From positions 4,526,001 through 4,590,000 of the forward strand of contig JAHLEZ010000001.1 of NCBI GenBank assembly GCA_020726505.1: a stretch of DNA of 64,000 bases. Direction: 5' to 3'. Made by a program: the position numbers and the translations under genes. Position 1 is the first letter of the stretch; each line of letters opens with the position of its first letter. The stretch comes from Leptodontidium sp. MPI-SDFR-AT-0119. Lineage: Eukaryota > Ascomycota > Leotiomycetes > Helotiales > Leptodontidiaceae. The notes below the pieces were generated by a model. That model saw nothing but the letters and a program-made list of their open reading frames with translations. It was not told the origin of the DNA and did no database searches. Positions 44,839 to 56,832 of the stretch are shown here, one piece after another.

Positions 44839-45897
44839 ATGGGGTAGGACAACGTCTCTTCATATCATTGTTGACTTCAATCGCTAATCCTTATACCCAG
44901 AGAACCCAAGACGACCAAGAAAGCAAAGGCTGGCAAACTTCCCAACACTTCAAGATGTACACCACTTCCGCAAAACCCCTCTAAAACCTTTGAACAAGCT
45001 TCGCAAAGCTCTTTGGTCACAGCTTCGAATGATTCATCGGCTGATGACTATCCGCCAATGGGACAGTCAATCGGCCCTCCAATTATGAGCTCAATTGACA
45101 CCGCATCAAACAACATTCTGATCCTCGCATCGATTCCGAAGAACAACGAAGCAGCCTCACAGTCAGGATCCATCTCCGGCGCCATTTCTGCCCTCTCCGA
45201 ACCACTTATAGAGTTTGCCCTCTTCCCAAAACTACCATTGGAGCTACGATTCAAAGTGTTCAATCTTGCCCTGACACCACAACCCGTTTACATCTCAAGA
45301 AATCGACTAGTTATCGGACGTCAGGTCAGATCCTTAGCCCACAAAGAATTCAAACAGGAATACGAACGACAATATAAGGTTCTCAAGAAGCGCGCTTCTG
45401 ACATACGTCCCCGTTTCGGTCCCGTCTTCGTCAACTACAGCATCGACGATGTTCACTTCTTCCACACGAGCCTCAAGGACAAGACCACATAGGCAGGCGT
45501 TATAGCTAGAAAGCTACAACGTGGTTTCGACTTGATCCAATAGATGAAGCCTACGCAGCGAGTGGCTATCAGATTGAGACAACGAGGCGGTGACCGTGGC
45601 TTGTGTGCTCCAAAGGCCATCTATAATTCCGTCTAGGAGGAATTCAACAAACTATGTCCCGAGATGAAAGAACTCGTTTTCATCATCGCAGATAGGAAGT
45701 TTCCGAGGGAGGATCTGGTTGAGTTGAAGGATTTCGGTGGAAAAATTGGGGTTGGAGAGGTAGCGCTCCGTAGTTCATTCGAGGCTGCCCAGATGCTGGG
45801 ATTCAATGTTTCCGCCAAGTTGGTGGTTATGGGCTCTCCAAAAGACTGGGTTGTATCGAAGGGAAAATCTGTGGAGATTGTAAATATGTCTGATTAG
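44839..45897 (+). pseudogene. 2EXR domain gene with three in-frame TAG codons
   Basis: A 5-nt first exon (ATGGG, 44839-44843) with a weak GTAGGA donor splices at 44900 (CCCAG; CGCTAATCC branch) to a long exon. This gives a Lys/Ser-rich leader, then the 2EXR core LIEFALFPKLPLELRFKVFNLAL. TAG codons follow at 45490, 45541 and 45634, all in the same frame. Between and after them the sequence still reads as 2EXR protein (GVIARKLQRGFDLIQ, FNKLCPEMKELVFIIADRKF), ending with TAG at 45895-45897. No frameshift is needed. All three premature stops could come from CAG or TGG by one transition. Confidence 0.8.
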
Positions 45898-47059
45898 AAT
45901 TAGCCAGAATATCACAGGCAGTTGGGGATTGGAAGTGGGTTAATTAACAGAGTCTCCACTATGCTTGGCTTGGGCTGAGAGAATTTGGGGGCAGCATGAC
46001 CAACTCAACTGTTCTTCATACGGTGGATAAAGGAAAGAATTAGGAATATTTGGGCTTGAAATCAACAGCAGATGTGCTTGATATCAGAGAGAGATTCAAG
46101 AATCCTTAATATGAGAAAGTGAAGATGTTTCATCATAAACCCCCACCGGTGGAAGGCCCTCGGCCTAAATTGACCTTTGTACTTTGCTTCCTAGAGAATC
46201 AGCGGGCAGTTTGAGACAAAAGATTGGCAGTTATGCGAATCAACTCCTTGTGAGAAGGCACTCCTTCACCGTCGTGAACATCAGTTAGGCAGGCAGAAGG
46301 AGACTGCTACCACCTGTTCGTCTCTCATGAGCTATCTGATTGCCTCCAGTCACCAACAAAAGTCGTGTGAAAGCAAGATAACACGTGAACAAATTCTTAA
46401 CACGCGGTTAACTGCCATTAGCACCCGTCAGAAAGTTTTGTTGCACGTCGCAGTTTTCTACGCAGTATTCACAGCACTAGCGCGGCCAACATGCGAAAAG
46501 CTCCACCTATCAACAAAACAACAGAACAGGAAATTGGCGACGCCCTAGACTCAATACTTGACAGAAACTGTGTGTCCTTTCTCTTTATCGATTAATGATT
46601 CTAGGTTTACCTGGGTGGAATCTCTGATATTTGTTGAACGACTCCAATTTAAAGCTTTTGATAACCACCCATAAGGGCGGAATATGCAGGAATATATTTG
46701 ACCGGGAATACTGAAGGCTCTATACATCGGTAAAACCTTGCATTTGATAGAAGAGACTTTGGAATATTAAAAGGAACCGTGTCTGCATTCCGTCCCGGAT
46801 GCAGAAATTATTGACTGGACGAATGCCTTTCACAAGCTTCAACCACTGTTGGCCTCCTTCAAACTTACATCGTGAGCTGCCCAATCTCGTATTATTATTT
46901 TTTAATACTGGGAAGATAGGAAGAGATAGCTAAGCCGGAAGTCTCTGCCAACGCCTCTTAGAGTATGAGGTTCGACGAACTTTACAATGAGAGAAAGCCT
47001 CAAGGGAACCAATAGGATCCGCTTGTGAGCCGACTTTGAGAATTGTTCGTCAACCTCAC
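45898..47059. other. Intergenic
   Basis: About 1.2 kb, no supported gene. It is the 3' flank of the 2EXR relic and of the monooxygenase. Confidence 0.5.
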
Positions 47060-48375
47060 TCAAGACTTCACAACTCTCCTAGCAAGAATAGCACTATCCT
47101 TATTCAAACTCTTAAAATCGTGAGCATCAAGACATGCCTGCCTACTCATCGTAACCGCCCATGAAGTTCTCCCCCTCATTTCCGCCTCACAATGATCGAC
47201 AGCTATCTTCTGAGAAATCTCGCCTCTTCCAACTCTGAGCAAGTTTTCGTATAACTGCTGCGCGTCTGTAATTCCATGATTGGCTGCTTCTCCTCGATCT
47301 AATCCTGTCATGAGTGATATTTCAATATAAAAGAGAGGGGTACTGACACATTGTCATAGCATGCGCGGCATCTCCAAGTAAAGTGACCTTCCCGTCCGAG
47401 TTCGGCCATTCCAGACAAGGCCAATCCGCAAGCTTGACTTCAGTGACTTCCGTATCCTCCGGGATATTGTGGACAGCGAATTTCAGGCGCTCCTCGAAGT
47501 TACTAGCCAAGAACTTCATCTTCTTTAATTTATCGGCGTTTGAAGCTGGGACCTCGTCGGCTGGGCTGCGGACAGGCCAGGAGATATTGAGCTGAGCCGT
47601 GTAGTACTCGTCAGCACCTTGAGATTTGTTGACTTCAGGTGTGTCCAAAGTCGCAAACCACATGTACGCCCCTGTATCCGGATAGCAGCCTTGAAAAAGA
47701 AGGGGATCAATGGATCGGAGGGGTGTCATATCTTTAGTGAGTAATTTCACTGTGACGCCCAGGAAGCGGATGGGTAGCTGATCCAAAGCACCCGTTTCCG
47801 GACAGAGTACCCTCCGCAATTTTGAGGTCGCGCCATCACAGCCAACAAGCAGGCTTCCTTGCGCTTTCGATCCACCCTCGAACTTCACTTCCACAAAATC
47901 TTCTTTGGCATCGAAACCCTCAAACTTCTTACTCCACCGAACATCGATGCCCTCGAGGAGCAGCTTCCTAAACTTCTCCCTGTGGATGCGAAGACGTGGT
48001 GCTGGAGGAATCTGGAAGACTGGCTCCGCGTTGGCGAGATTCAAGAAGAGGAATTGACCAGTATCATTTCTTCCTTGCTCAGGATCAACTTGTATTGTTT
48101 TCAGGCGGTCAAAGAGCTCTGTTGGTAGGCATTGCTTCAGTGCTGGCAGAGCCCAGTGAATCGTGATGCCCCACCCGTGACTTCGTGCATCGATGTACTC
48201 ATCTCTGTCAAATATCAAGAACGGAATCCCTTCCTGTGGTGAAAGTCTTAGCTTTTTGATCGTCAACAGCTTTGATTGTACGTTTCGAGAATATCCCACT
48301 TACCTTTTTAAGAGCTTGTGCAAGAACCAGACCCACGACGCCCGCTCCAATGATTAGAACCGGAAGATCTGCCAT
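47060..48375 (-). CDS. FAD-dependent monooxygenase (salicylate/phenol hydroxylase-like)
   Basis: Three exons (48375-48304, 48233-47348, 47298-47060) give 398 aa. The Rossmann dinucleotide-binding start is MADLPVLIIGAGVVGLVLAQ (GxGxxG), the middle DG motif is LVGCDGATSKLRRVL, and the second FAD motif is VTLLGDAAHAMTMYRGEAANHG. The last motif is rebuilt only if intron 47347-47299 uses a GTCAGT donor and ATTAG acceptor, the one junction that keeps frame. Such enzymes hydroxylate aromatic or polyketide substrates with NAD(P)H and O2; the substrate cannot be told. The C-terminal helix is short. No biosynthetic cluster partners are adjacent. Confidence 0.85.
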
Positions 48376-49425
48376 ACTCAATTTCACAAGGGTCAGGCTG
48401 GCTGCGTGATTTGGTACCAAATTCTAGGGCCGAGATGTTTTGTGGTTTACAAGAACTCAAATGGAGCGAGAGACATGTGAGGTCTCGGGTGAGGTGACAG
48501 ACAAGGGACTAAGTGACTAACCTGTTACGGAAGGACCCTCAGCTAATGCAGGCTGACAATCTGCTTCCGAGTGAAGGAAGCCGAGCTATTTAATGTTTAC
48601 CTGCAACATGCAAATAATGATCATCCTGGAATATGAAACTACGAATTTAAAAATCATTAGGAAACCATCAGGAAATCCTTTAAGTAAGACCGTTGCTTAA
48701 TGCGTAGCTAACCTGCAAGATGAAGGTGGCATGGAAAGGATTTGTTTTGGTTCTAGAAGCGAGTCGGCAAAAATTATTCGGCCGAAAAATTAAAAAAACA
48801 AAAACAAAAAAAAGCTAGAAATATGATGTGTTTCGCAACTAAGCTTGCTAGACAACACCATGAACCAGATAATGACCAAGCGGACACTATTTCAATATCC
48901 CTCAATTTCCCCACGGGTGGTACGCCGGCCAGTACCTCTCATTGTATAAGTCACCCAAGGCTGCTACCACCCGAGGTACTCGAGAGTGATAGACAGCGTT
49001 GAAGAAGCTCAAATGAACAGCCGGGGAGCTCTAAACTCTGTTTGATGCACTCATTTTGCTTATTTGGTTAGATAAAGTACTTAGCCTCGCTTAAAATATT
49101 GACCTCGCCGGCTCCTAAATTCCAGAGGTCAACGGGCAATCATGCTCAAGGGATCACTTCACCTTCAGACACGGACATACCGTGCACCGAGAATTCATCT
49201 TTTATAAAGGGTCGATAAGATTCTATGGTGGAGGGGTAATTCACCAACTGACGCCTTGAACTTGAGGCAGCGCCATAGCATTCTGGAAAGTTTGCAGCTT
49301 TTTGTCAACTTCCATTTTCTTCCTTAACACATCAACAACTATCTCCACTGATTCTGGTCAGTCAGCCACAGTCTTCAATCACACCGTCGAAGAACCCCCT
49401 CACTCTAACATCAAAGAGAAACACA
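48376..49425. other. Divergent intergenic region
   Basis: 1.05 kb between the monooxygenase and BTB-like gene starts; includes an A-rich stretch at 48790-48815. No gene seen. Confidence 0.5.
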
Positions 49426-50904
49426 ATGGCGTTCAACACTGACTCGAGCAACAAGATTACCTTCTCTGTAAGTCTCGAACTCACCTTAAAATTACATTCC
49501 ACTATTCTGACTTTCAACAGGCCACCTTTGTTCCTCTCCTAGGCAACGACGTAAGATACTCCATGGTTTGAAATGCTCATCTTAGCTGACATTTTGCAGT
49601 TCCCCATACGGAATATTGGCCAGTCTGGTTGCCTTGGCATCAGAATCTACGACACCTCTAGGACCCATGTTCAATTCCGCCGATGCGATGGCTCATTTCT
49701 TCCTGGAGACATTCTAGGCGCTTTTGTTGTTTCCGCAAAAATATTGTTTTTCAGTTCGGCCCATATCAACAAAGTTTATACTGATAATGGGTGGGAGGAA
49801 GAGACTCGTGTTTTTGCAGACATTGAGTTCGGTTCGAGAAAATCTGCCGAGATCTTGCTCAATGCACTTCACAACATCTACAACGAGGAAGTATATTCAG
49901 CCGATCTGGCAGAGGCTCAAGGAGCCTTTAAGCTTGCACAAATATTGGGCATCAACCAGGCCAAGTTGAAGTACTGGTTCTTCATGTGGCTTACCAAACA
50001 AAATGTCCACCACCTCGACGAAGATGTTCTTCAAGGCTGCCTCGAACTTTGCAACTACATAAACCATCCAGTGGGAGCTGCTTGTCTCGGGATGCTTGTC
50101 AAAAACGATGAGACTGTACACATTTCCATCCTTAGCTTTCCGCCAATCCTTGCAAAGTCATTCCGTCAACACTCCGCGGTCATTCTCTTTAAGCGCATCG
50201 TCAACCCCCACGAATACGAGTCTCTCGGTTATTCTCCTGCTTTTCAGCACGAATTTGGCGATGGTCCTGTCGAGTATTACTCGGATTTCAAGAGGCTCAT
50301 GACAACACCTTTCAGGAAAGACCATAGCCCAAATGTCAAGTGCTGGGAAGACCTGTGCAACACCCAGTTTCTTAATTTTGCTAAAGCCGTCGATGACAAG
50401 CAAAGGAGATTCTACAGTCACCTTGGTCCAGTCTGGAGAGATGAGATGGAGGCTGGTTGGGCCCAAAAGGTCATAGATACTTACTGCAATGATGTTGTGT
50501 CCTCGACTCAAATATCAAGACCCGCCGAACGGAAAGAATTCCACCTTCAACTATGTGCAAACCTCCGCAAGGTTGGTAGACTGTACACTATTTTCAAGAA
50601 TGTTTTACTAAGGCTTATGCAGAGATTTCACCCAGCGAAAAAGGTTCATAGATATTGGACTACAAAGATGGCAGAGTACGGTGGGACGATGGCTGACATC
50701 AAGAGAAAGAAGAATGGCTGTGACGAGAAACCAGAGCATATGCAGTGGGCACAAGCTGCAACTCAACCGGGAATGGAATTGGATGTTGATTTCGTTGGTC
50801 TTGGTGAGCTGATGAGCAGCCTCCAAATGAATAACGAGGAGAAAGAGCTCACCGATGAGAATGCTATGGTTTTGGCTTTCGGGGAGATGCAGCACCAAAC
50901 CTAG
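49426..50904 (+). CDS. BTB/POZ-like protein
   Basis: Exons 49426-49467, 49521-49550 (30 nt) and 49600-50904 give 458 aa. The N-terminal 130 residues resemble a BTB fold: a short strand region, FVVSAKILFFSSAHINKVYTDNGWEEE, TRVFADIEFG, AEILLNALHNIYNEEVYS, then AEAQGAFKLAQILGINQAKLKYWFFMWL. The degenerate start of the domain (RNIGQSGCLGIRIYD) lowers certainty. The rest is helical and charged with no recognised domain, similar to many lineage-specific fungal BTB proteins that may act as ubiquitin-ligase adaptors. It runs convergent with the RAD5-type gene, with only 65 bases between stops. Confidence 0.72.
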
Positions 50905-50969
50905 ATAGACATAGGTGGCTTTGTACTAGACCCGGTAAATGTAATGCACCACATGTACATGCACTTGGA

Positions 50970-53900
50970 TTAACTAAGTAGCTCCTTGATATCTTCAATC
51001 CGCTGCAATTTCTTCTCCTCATCACTCATCATGCCGAGAGAACTTGCACTATTATTTGTGTTAGCTCGTATTCAAAACACCGAAGCTTCGAGACTGACAT
51101 AAACTTCTTCCGGTCTTGGATCTTCAACATCTTCTCCTCGATGCTTTCCTTCACGATGAATCTACAGACTTTAACTTCGCCTGTCTGGCCCATGCGATGC
51201 ACTCGATCAATGGCTTGCGCTTCGACAGCGAAACTCCACCATGGGTCCATCATGTAGACCCTCTTTGCCATGGTCAAGTTCAAGCCAACACCACCAGCCC
51301 TCAGACTCAAAAGAAGCACCATCCCCTTCTTACTAGCTGTAAATTCCTCGATGACTGCTTTCCGGGTCTTCTGTGCCATGGAACCATCAAATCGGACAAA
51401 TGGAATTGAGGCTCGTGTGAGGGCAGGTTCTATGAGCGAGAGAAACGAGGTAAACTGGCTAAAGACCACCGATTTTGTTCCAGGAAGATCGCGTCTAAGA
51501 GCTTTGAGACTTGTCATGAGTGCACCAATCTTCGCGGAAGAATTCGACCCTAACCGCTGCAAGCTGATCTTGGGCCTCCCATCACAGCTGTCAGGGTGGC
51601 TATCATCCTTGACAACCTCGAAAATGTCGCGAGTATTGAGAGCTTCTCTGCAGTTGAAGCAGCGCGGTAACTCGCCTTTGTCTGCCTGGTGGGCGATGTA
51701 GTCGAGGAGACATTTCTTACATGCCGAATGCCAACACCCAGTAACGGTTTGTTCAATCATTGGCTCTTCCGAGCAGATCGGGCACTCGTTATCGGCTTCG
51801 TCTCGAATTTGTTCGAGAACGTGGGCACCAAAGACGTTTGCATCAGCAGAATCATCTGTAGCCGCTGTGAAGCGTTCAATAAGCGATTGAAGGTCCATAT
51901 CATCTGCCAATCCACTGGCGGCGTCTGCAAGTTCAGCAGCCTCCTCTTCATCTGCGACCAGATTCTGATTCCGGGTTAAGATTGGGTGGCAGCAGGTCTG
52001 GCGAAGTCGTAAGATCTGGGCGAAGATGCTGGTGTACGCCTTCAAGACTGTCCCTGCTTCAACGTTGGCAGCGAACGTCCGCTTTGCACGAGTGAAAATA
52101 TGGTCGTAAACTTCTCGTTCGGAGGCTGAGAGCTCAATGTCCACAATCTCAACGGTCTTTAAAGGAAGAGGTACAAGTGCTTCACCAGTTGGCGTCTTCA
52201 TATCTTTGGTCCGACGGAGTACCAGAGGTTCAAGAACAGTTTGGACAACGTCAAGCGCACGCATGAAGTCTTTCGACTCAAATGGAACTGTGATGAATGT
52301 TTTCCAGAACGAGAAATTGCTCCAAGGCTCAACTCTCAAGAAGCGGACGAGACTGAAAAGGTCTTCCAATCGGTTGACAATCGGTGTCCCTGTGAGCACC
52401 CATCGATGCTCTGCGTCAATCTCATAACAAGCCTTGGCAGTCTTACTCAGGCGATTTTTGATGTGATGTGCTTCGTCCAGGATTACGCGGAAATACTTCA
52501 AGGAGAAAAGGCCACCGTGAGAACCGCGGTCTCCGTTTCTAGCGACGACTTGATTGTATTCGGATAGGACCACGCCATAACTTGTGATGATGACATTCGG
52601 TGCGGTTGCAGCATTTGCCTCGCAGCACAGCGTCTGCAAATTGGCCGATTTCTCGGCCCCGTAATATACAATACTCTTCATTGTACCTTCCTTAGAGGCG
52701 TTCTCAGCTTCGCTCTGCCATTGGGCCAGAAGAGACATTGGTGCAACTACTAGAGTTGTGCATGGAGCGGGTTCGACCGCAGAAGAGTTTTCAGGGAGTC
52801 GAGGAAGAGCATTAACGGATGCTGGACCAGCACGAGCCCCTTGCAGCCTCATTGCAACATCAGATTTGTGAGAATGTATCAGACTCATCATCTCGATCGT
52901 CTTGCCCAGGCCCATCTCATCAGCAAGAACACCGCCCAGGCAGTGCTGCTCCTGAATTGGAAATCTCAATGATAGCTCTCCAGAATATGGATTGACGTAG
53001 AACTTTTCTTGATTGACGACTTGGGGAAGTTCCTTGTCATCCATATCATTCAGCGGCCAGACATATTCTTCCCAAAGCGGATGCATAGATTCCTCTCTGT
53101 TCTCGTCCTTCTCATCCTTCTCTTTTGACATCATCCAGTGCAAAGCCTGCTTTTGATACTGTCGTAGATCCATGGCAAAAGTCTCAGCTGGTTCGGCCGC
53201 TGGGGCGTTGAAGTCAAATGACTGAGCTTTTTTGTAGAGAGTGTCAAGCTGGTCCTGTTCCAATTCCTTGCCATCTTCTGCCTCTTCAGATGGTGGAGAT
53301 GATCCTCCATTTGCTGCAGAGTCATCCTTCTTGGCTTTTTGGTTTTCGTATTGCTCTGCAACTTCGGCGGCTTGAAGCAAACCCTCACGTTTGTGCTTGG
53401 CCGTGGCTTCTGATGTCCTCGACGGCAGCAAGTTCACCTCCTCAAATAATTTCACGAGTGATACTTGGCGCAGTCGTAGTTCTTTCTCCTCTGGGGACTC
53501 TTTCTGCTCGAAGAGTCCAGTCTGCCGATTCTCGGGTGGCTTGAAACCACCATTATCGAAAGCTGATCGAAGTAATGAGCATCTTAGCTGTAGAAAAATG
53601 GTGTCGTTCGTCCGTATCCTTTCTGGGGCATAGACGCAAGTTCCTTCAAATCTGCATACTTTCTGGTCTAACAGCGTAGAAACCCAATTTGCAACTTCTC
53701 TCGAAAGTCTTCCGATTTCTTCGCCCCTCGAATTGGTGAAGCGTACAATGACATCTACACGTTTCGCGGCTGCACTACCAGATTTTGGCAACACTTGTAC
53801 CTGCGCCGGTCTGCCTCTCGCTTTTCCAGTAGGTGCCTTGGGTGGAAGTATCTTCTGTCTCTCGATGCGAACAACCTCCCCATGCTTGATAAGTGTTGTC

Positions 53901-54454
53901 CCACTTCTCGTTGCCCAACCTTCAACCCCAAAAGCGCCAATATATCGGTATTCAGGCATAGCATTTTTCAATTCGAAGTTGGAGGGGGCGTTTTCGACCT
54001 TTGCTGGTGGCGTTTCTTTTTCCTTTGAGCCGCTGGTGGACCTTGCGAATCCGTTGAGAGTCATCGGCCTGGAGCTCGATATCCTGTTAGATTCCGGCGC
54101 AGCGGTCTTCCATGATCCGTCAAAGTACATGTTAACAGCTTTCTCCATATCATCTCCTGATGCAACCCGAAGCTGCTTCAAAACTGCCTGGGGCACTTTA
54201 TCTCCCACGAAACTCTCGAATGTTTCCTGGTCAAACCCGATGGGGCCATCACTTCGGATCGACTCATTTGAAGCAGACTGTCTATTTGGATATTCTGGCT
54301 GGCTTTCTGATTCTTGGGGCAAATCTGGGAGGAACGCGTCGACGTCGTCTGGTAGAGAAGTATCTTGGGCTAACGAGCCGTCCAAAACATCCGAATTTTC
54401 ATTAAAGAATCTCCTCTTCTTCATAGGAGGCCCTTCTGAATCTGCGAAGCTCAT
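50970..54454 (-). CDS. rad5: DNA repair helicase/ubiquitin ligase, RAD5 type
   Basis: Post-replication repair factor that polyubiquitinates PCNA and remodels stalled forks. A long exon 54454-51099 and a terminal exon 51048-50970 give 1144 aa. Order: acidic N-terminus; UBA-like segment (FESFVGDKVPQAVLKQL); HIRAN domain (about 165-290, YIGAFGVEGWATRSGT); SNF2 ATPase with LADEMGLGKTIEMM (about 510) and ILDEAHHIKN (about 663); a RING finger inserted between helicase lobes (CPICSEEP...CWHSACKKCL, about 890-920); and helicase lobe 2 (SLRAGGVGLNLT, AIDRVHRMGQTGEV). The last intron (51098-51049, GTCAGT donor, GCTAACAC branch, ATAG) is supported because splicing yields the conserved ending KFIASSLGMMSDEEKKLQRI. 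Without it the protein ends in unrelated residues. Confidence 0.94.
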
Positions 54455-54670
54455 ATCGATGTCGTTGGTGCTGGTGAGTACATTTGAGAGTTGATGTGCA
54501 GTTGGAGAAGACGCGCCGGAGAAGTCACCTGCACCGCGAGACTCTCGCGTAGATGGACTTTTCTTTGGCTTTCACTGACGTCCTCGCAGCTTGTTCTGTT
54601 TATCAATTCCAGTCATTTGCCACCACAACCACTTTCTTTCTTGTATTTGTAAATCAATGTCTCTTTCATA

Positions 54671-55883
54671 ATGTATTCTGCAAAGGCAATCATACGGCTG
54701 GGGAGTTGGTCTGGGTTACGGTTTGGGGTAAAGCGGACATATGCCACAACCTCGTACAGCACTCCTGCTCCCCATCCATCTCGAATAACAGATGCAGATG
54801 TTCACGCAGCTCGATCATATTGCGCAAATCTTCTGCAGTAAGTCACTTCCGTGTCATCTCAAGCTGAGTTATCTAACAAGCAGCAGGAAATTCGATTCGC
54901 CTTCCTATACCCTCCAAACCTTCGTCCCTCCTTCAGCACGGGATGCATACCTCTCAATTCGAGCTCTCAACATCGAGCTCGCCCGAATACCAGATCTTGT
55001 CTCGAATCCCACAGTTGGAGCCCTTCGAATGCAGTTCTGGCGCGATAATCTCACTCGCACGTTTGCCAATACACCACCAAAAGAGCCTGTCGCAATTCTT
55101 CTATATCATGCCCTTCGATCTCTCCAAGACCGACATCCTGGCATCAGTACAAGTGTCATGAAAGGGTGGTTCATGAAAGTTATCAACGCGAGAGAGCAAT
55201 ACATGGACAACAGGCCATACACCAGCATGGAAGCTCTAGAAACCTACGCTGAAAACACATACTCCACATTAATGTATTTGACCTTGGCAGCTCTGCCTCT
55301 GCATTCAATGGCAGCAGACCACGTTGCAAGTCATATTGGGAAAGCCACGGGAATTGCCGCGGTGCTTAGAGGCCTGCCGTTGCTAGCTTTCCCCCCACCT
55401 CCGAATCATCACAGCAACAATTCTGCGTTTGGTGGCGGAGGCTCAGGAGCGAGACAAGGATCCGTTGTTCTGCCTCTGGATATCATGGCACAAGCGGGAG
55501 TTAAGGAAGAAGAAGTCTTCCGGCAAGGTGCTGATGCTACGGGATTGAAGGATGCCATTTTCACAGTGGCCACTCGAGCAAACGATCATCTGATTACAGC
55601 TAGAGAAATGCTGAAGAATTTGCAACAAGGCAAAGATGCAGGCCACGACTTTGAGCATGAAGGGGAAGAAGGCCATCAATATTATGAGCCAAGCTCCAAG
55701 GGACACTCCCAAGCAGAGGAGATTGAACACGGCTTTGGCGTGCTAATGCCAGCATTGGCAACACGGCTGTGGCTTGAGAAACTCGAGAAGTATGATTTTG
55801 ATGTCTTCCGGCCAGAGTTACGATCCAGGGAGTGGCGTCTGCCCTGGAAGGGATACTGGGCATATTCGCGAAGGTCAATATAA
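54671..55883 (+). CDS. NDUFAF6-like mitochondrial complex I assembly factor
   Basis: Phytoene/squalene-synthase-like fold protein, catalytically inactive in the human homologue and needed early in respiratory complex I assembly. Exons 54671-54837 and 54887-55883 (branch ATCTAAC, acceptor GCAGCAG) give 387 aa. The start MYSAKAIIRLGSWSGLRFG and the following Ser/Thr-rich, acid-poor 40 residues form a mitochondrial presequence. The core has DAYLSIRALNIELARIPD, LRMQFWRDNL, YAENTYSTLMYLTLAAL and HIGKATGIAAVLRGLPLL. An Ala/Glu/His-rich insert lies at about 300-325, and the end has LPWKGYWAYSRR. The Asp-rich motifs needed for prenyl synthesis are not seen, arguing for the assembly factor over phytoene synthase. 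It is divergent from the RAD5-type gene, with 216 bases between. Confidence 0.85.
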
Positions 55884-56360
55884 TACCCATTTATCTCATG
55901 ACGTGTCTTTCGTCGACCTGTCCAAACATGTTCACCAGTCAGTAAAGTGTAGAGGAACGTCAGGGTCTCGACGACTCTAGCTGTGACGTCTTGCAACAGG
56001 GATCGGTGGGCACCTCGACCAGATCTGAGGATGAACCGAAATCCCACAGGTTTGCATTTTTCCCGATCACAATACTGATGGTCGATTTCTTGATTCAAAT
56101 GATCCGAATCCTGCGAAATGGAGAAAATGGGGCTTTGAGGAGAAGGAAGAGATGATTCTGCAGTTCCTTGGAACCTCTCCAGCCACAGCAGCCCCAAATT
56201 GGAACTCTCAATCGGAGTCAGGGAGCCAGAAACGTTTTTAATCCAATTGCAGCAAGACAAAGGTACAGTTCTTCAAGCGTATTCTGTAGTATACCCGATT
56301 TAAGCGTCACTTTTCCGGCTTTGCTTAAACTGGAAGTCCGAGTTTGACACTCCAGGGGAT
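55884..56360. other. Intergenic
   Basis: About 480 bases downstream of the NDUFAF6-like gene. No gene supported. Confidence 0.5.
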
Positions 56361-56832
56361 TTGGCTGCATCATCAATGGCACTTTTACGTGAAAATGATC
56401 TCCTGGATATCAACAACTTGATGCCTGCCAGTCCTTGGAACGATCAGCACAACACCACATGCATCAATGCCATACATTTCTTCAGTCGCAGGTCTCAACA
56501 GATCGAGAGCGCAGCCGAATTGCTGCCATCCGAACAAATGCAAACCCCAGCCCCGTACCACGAACCTCTGCTGCTGGATCTGTTGGCCTGTTTTCCCTGG
56601 GCTCAACACCTGCACGCACCGACACATTTTCCAGCGCCCCTACACGTTTGAAGCTTCTCGGAGGGGGAATTCTGCTGTGGGTGGACTGGAGAGGGCGAGG
56701 CTTATGAACGGGGTACCGATTAGACTAAAAGATGTCCAGGGGCGGGAACAGGTTGGCCTTATTGCTGTTGCGGATGTTAATGGGAGAGGAGAATCTGTAA
56801 GGAGGTTGAAGATAGGCAGGATCTACTCGTGA
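56361..56832 (+). other. Protein-like open frames that switch phase; possible gene relic
   Basis: Three overlapping plus-strand frames read as protein in turn: MALLRENDLLDINNLMPASPW (56379 on), then RSRIAAIRTNANPSPVPRTS (about 56500-56640), then AVGGLERARLMNGVPIRLKD to TGA near 56832. The changes of frame could reflect indels in a decayed gene or short unrecognised introns. I do not recognise a family, and the start is uncertain. Confidence 0.3.
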
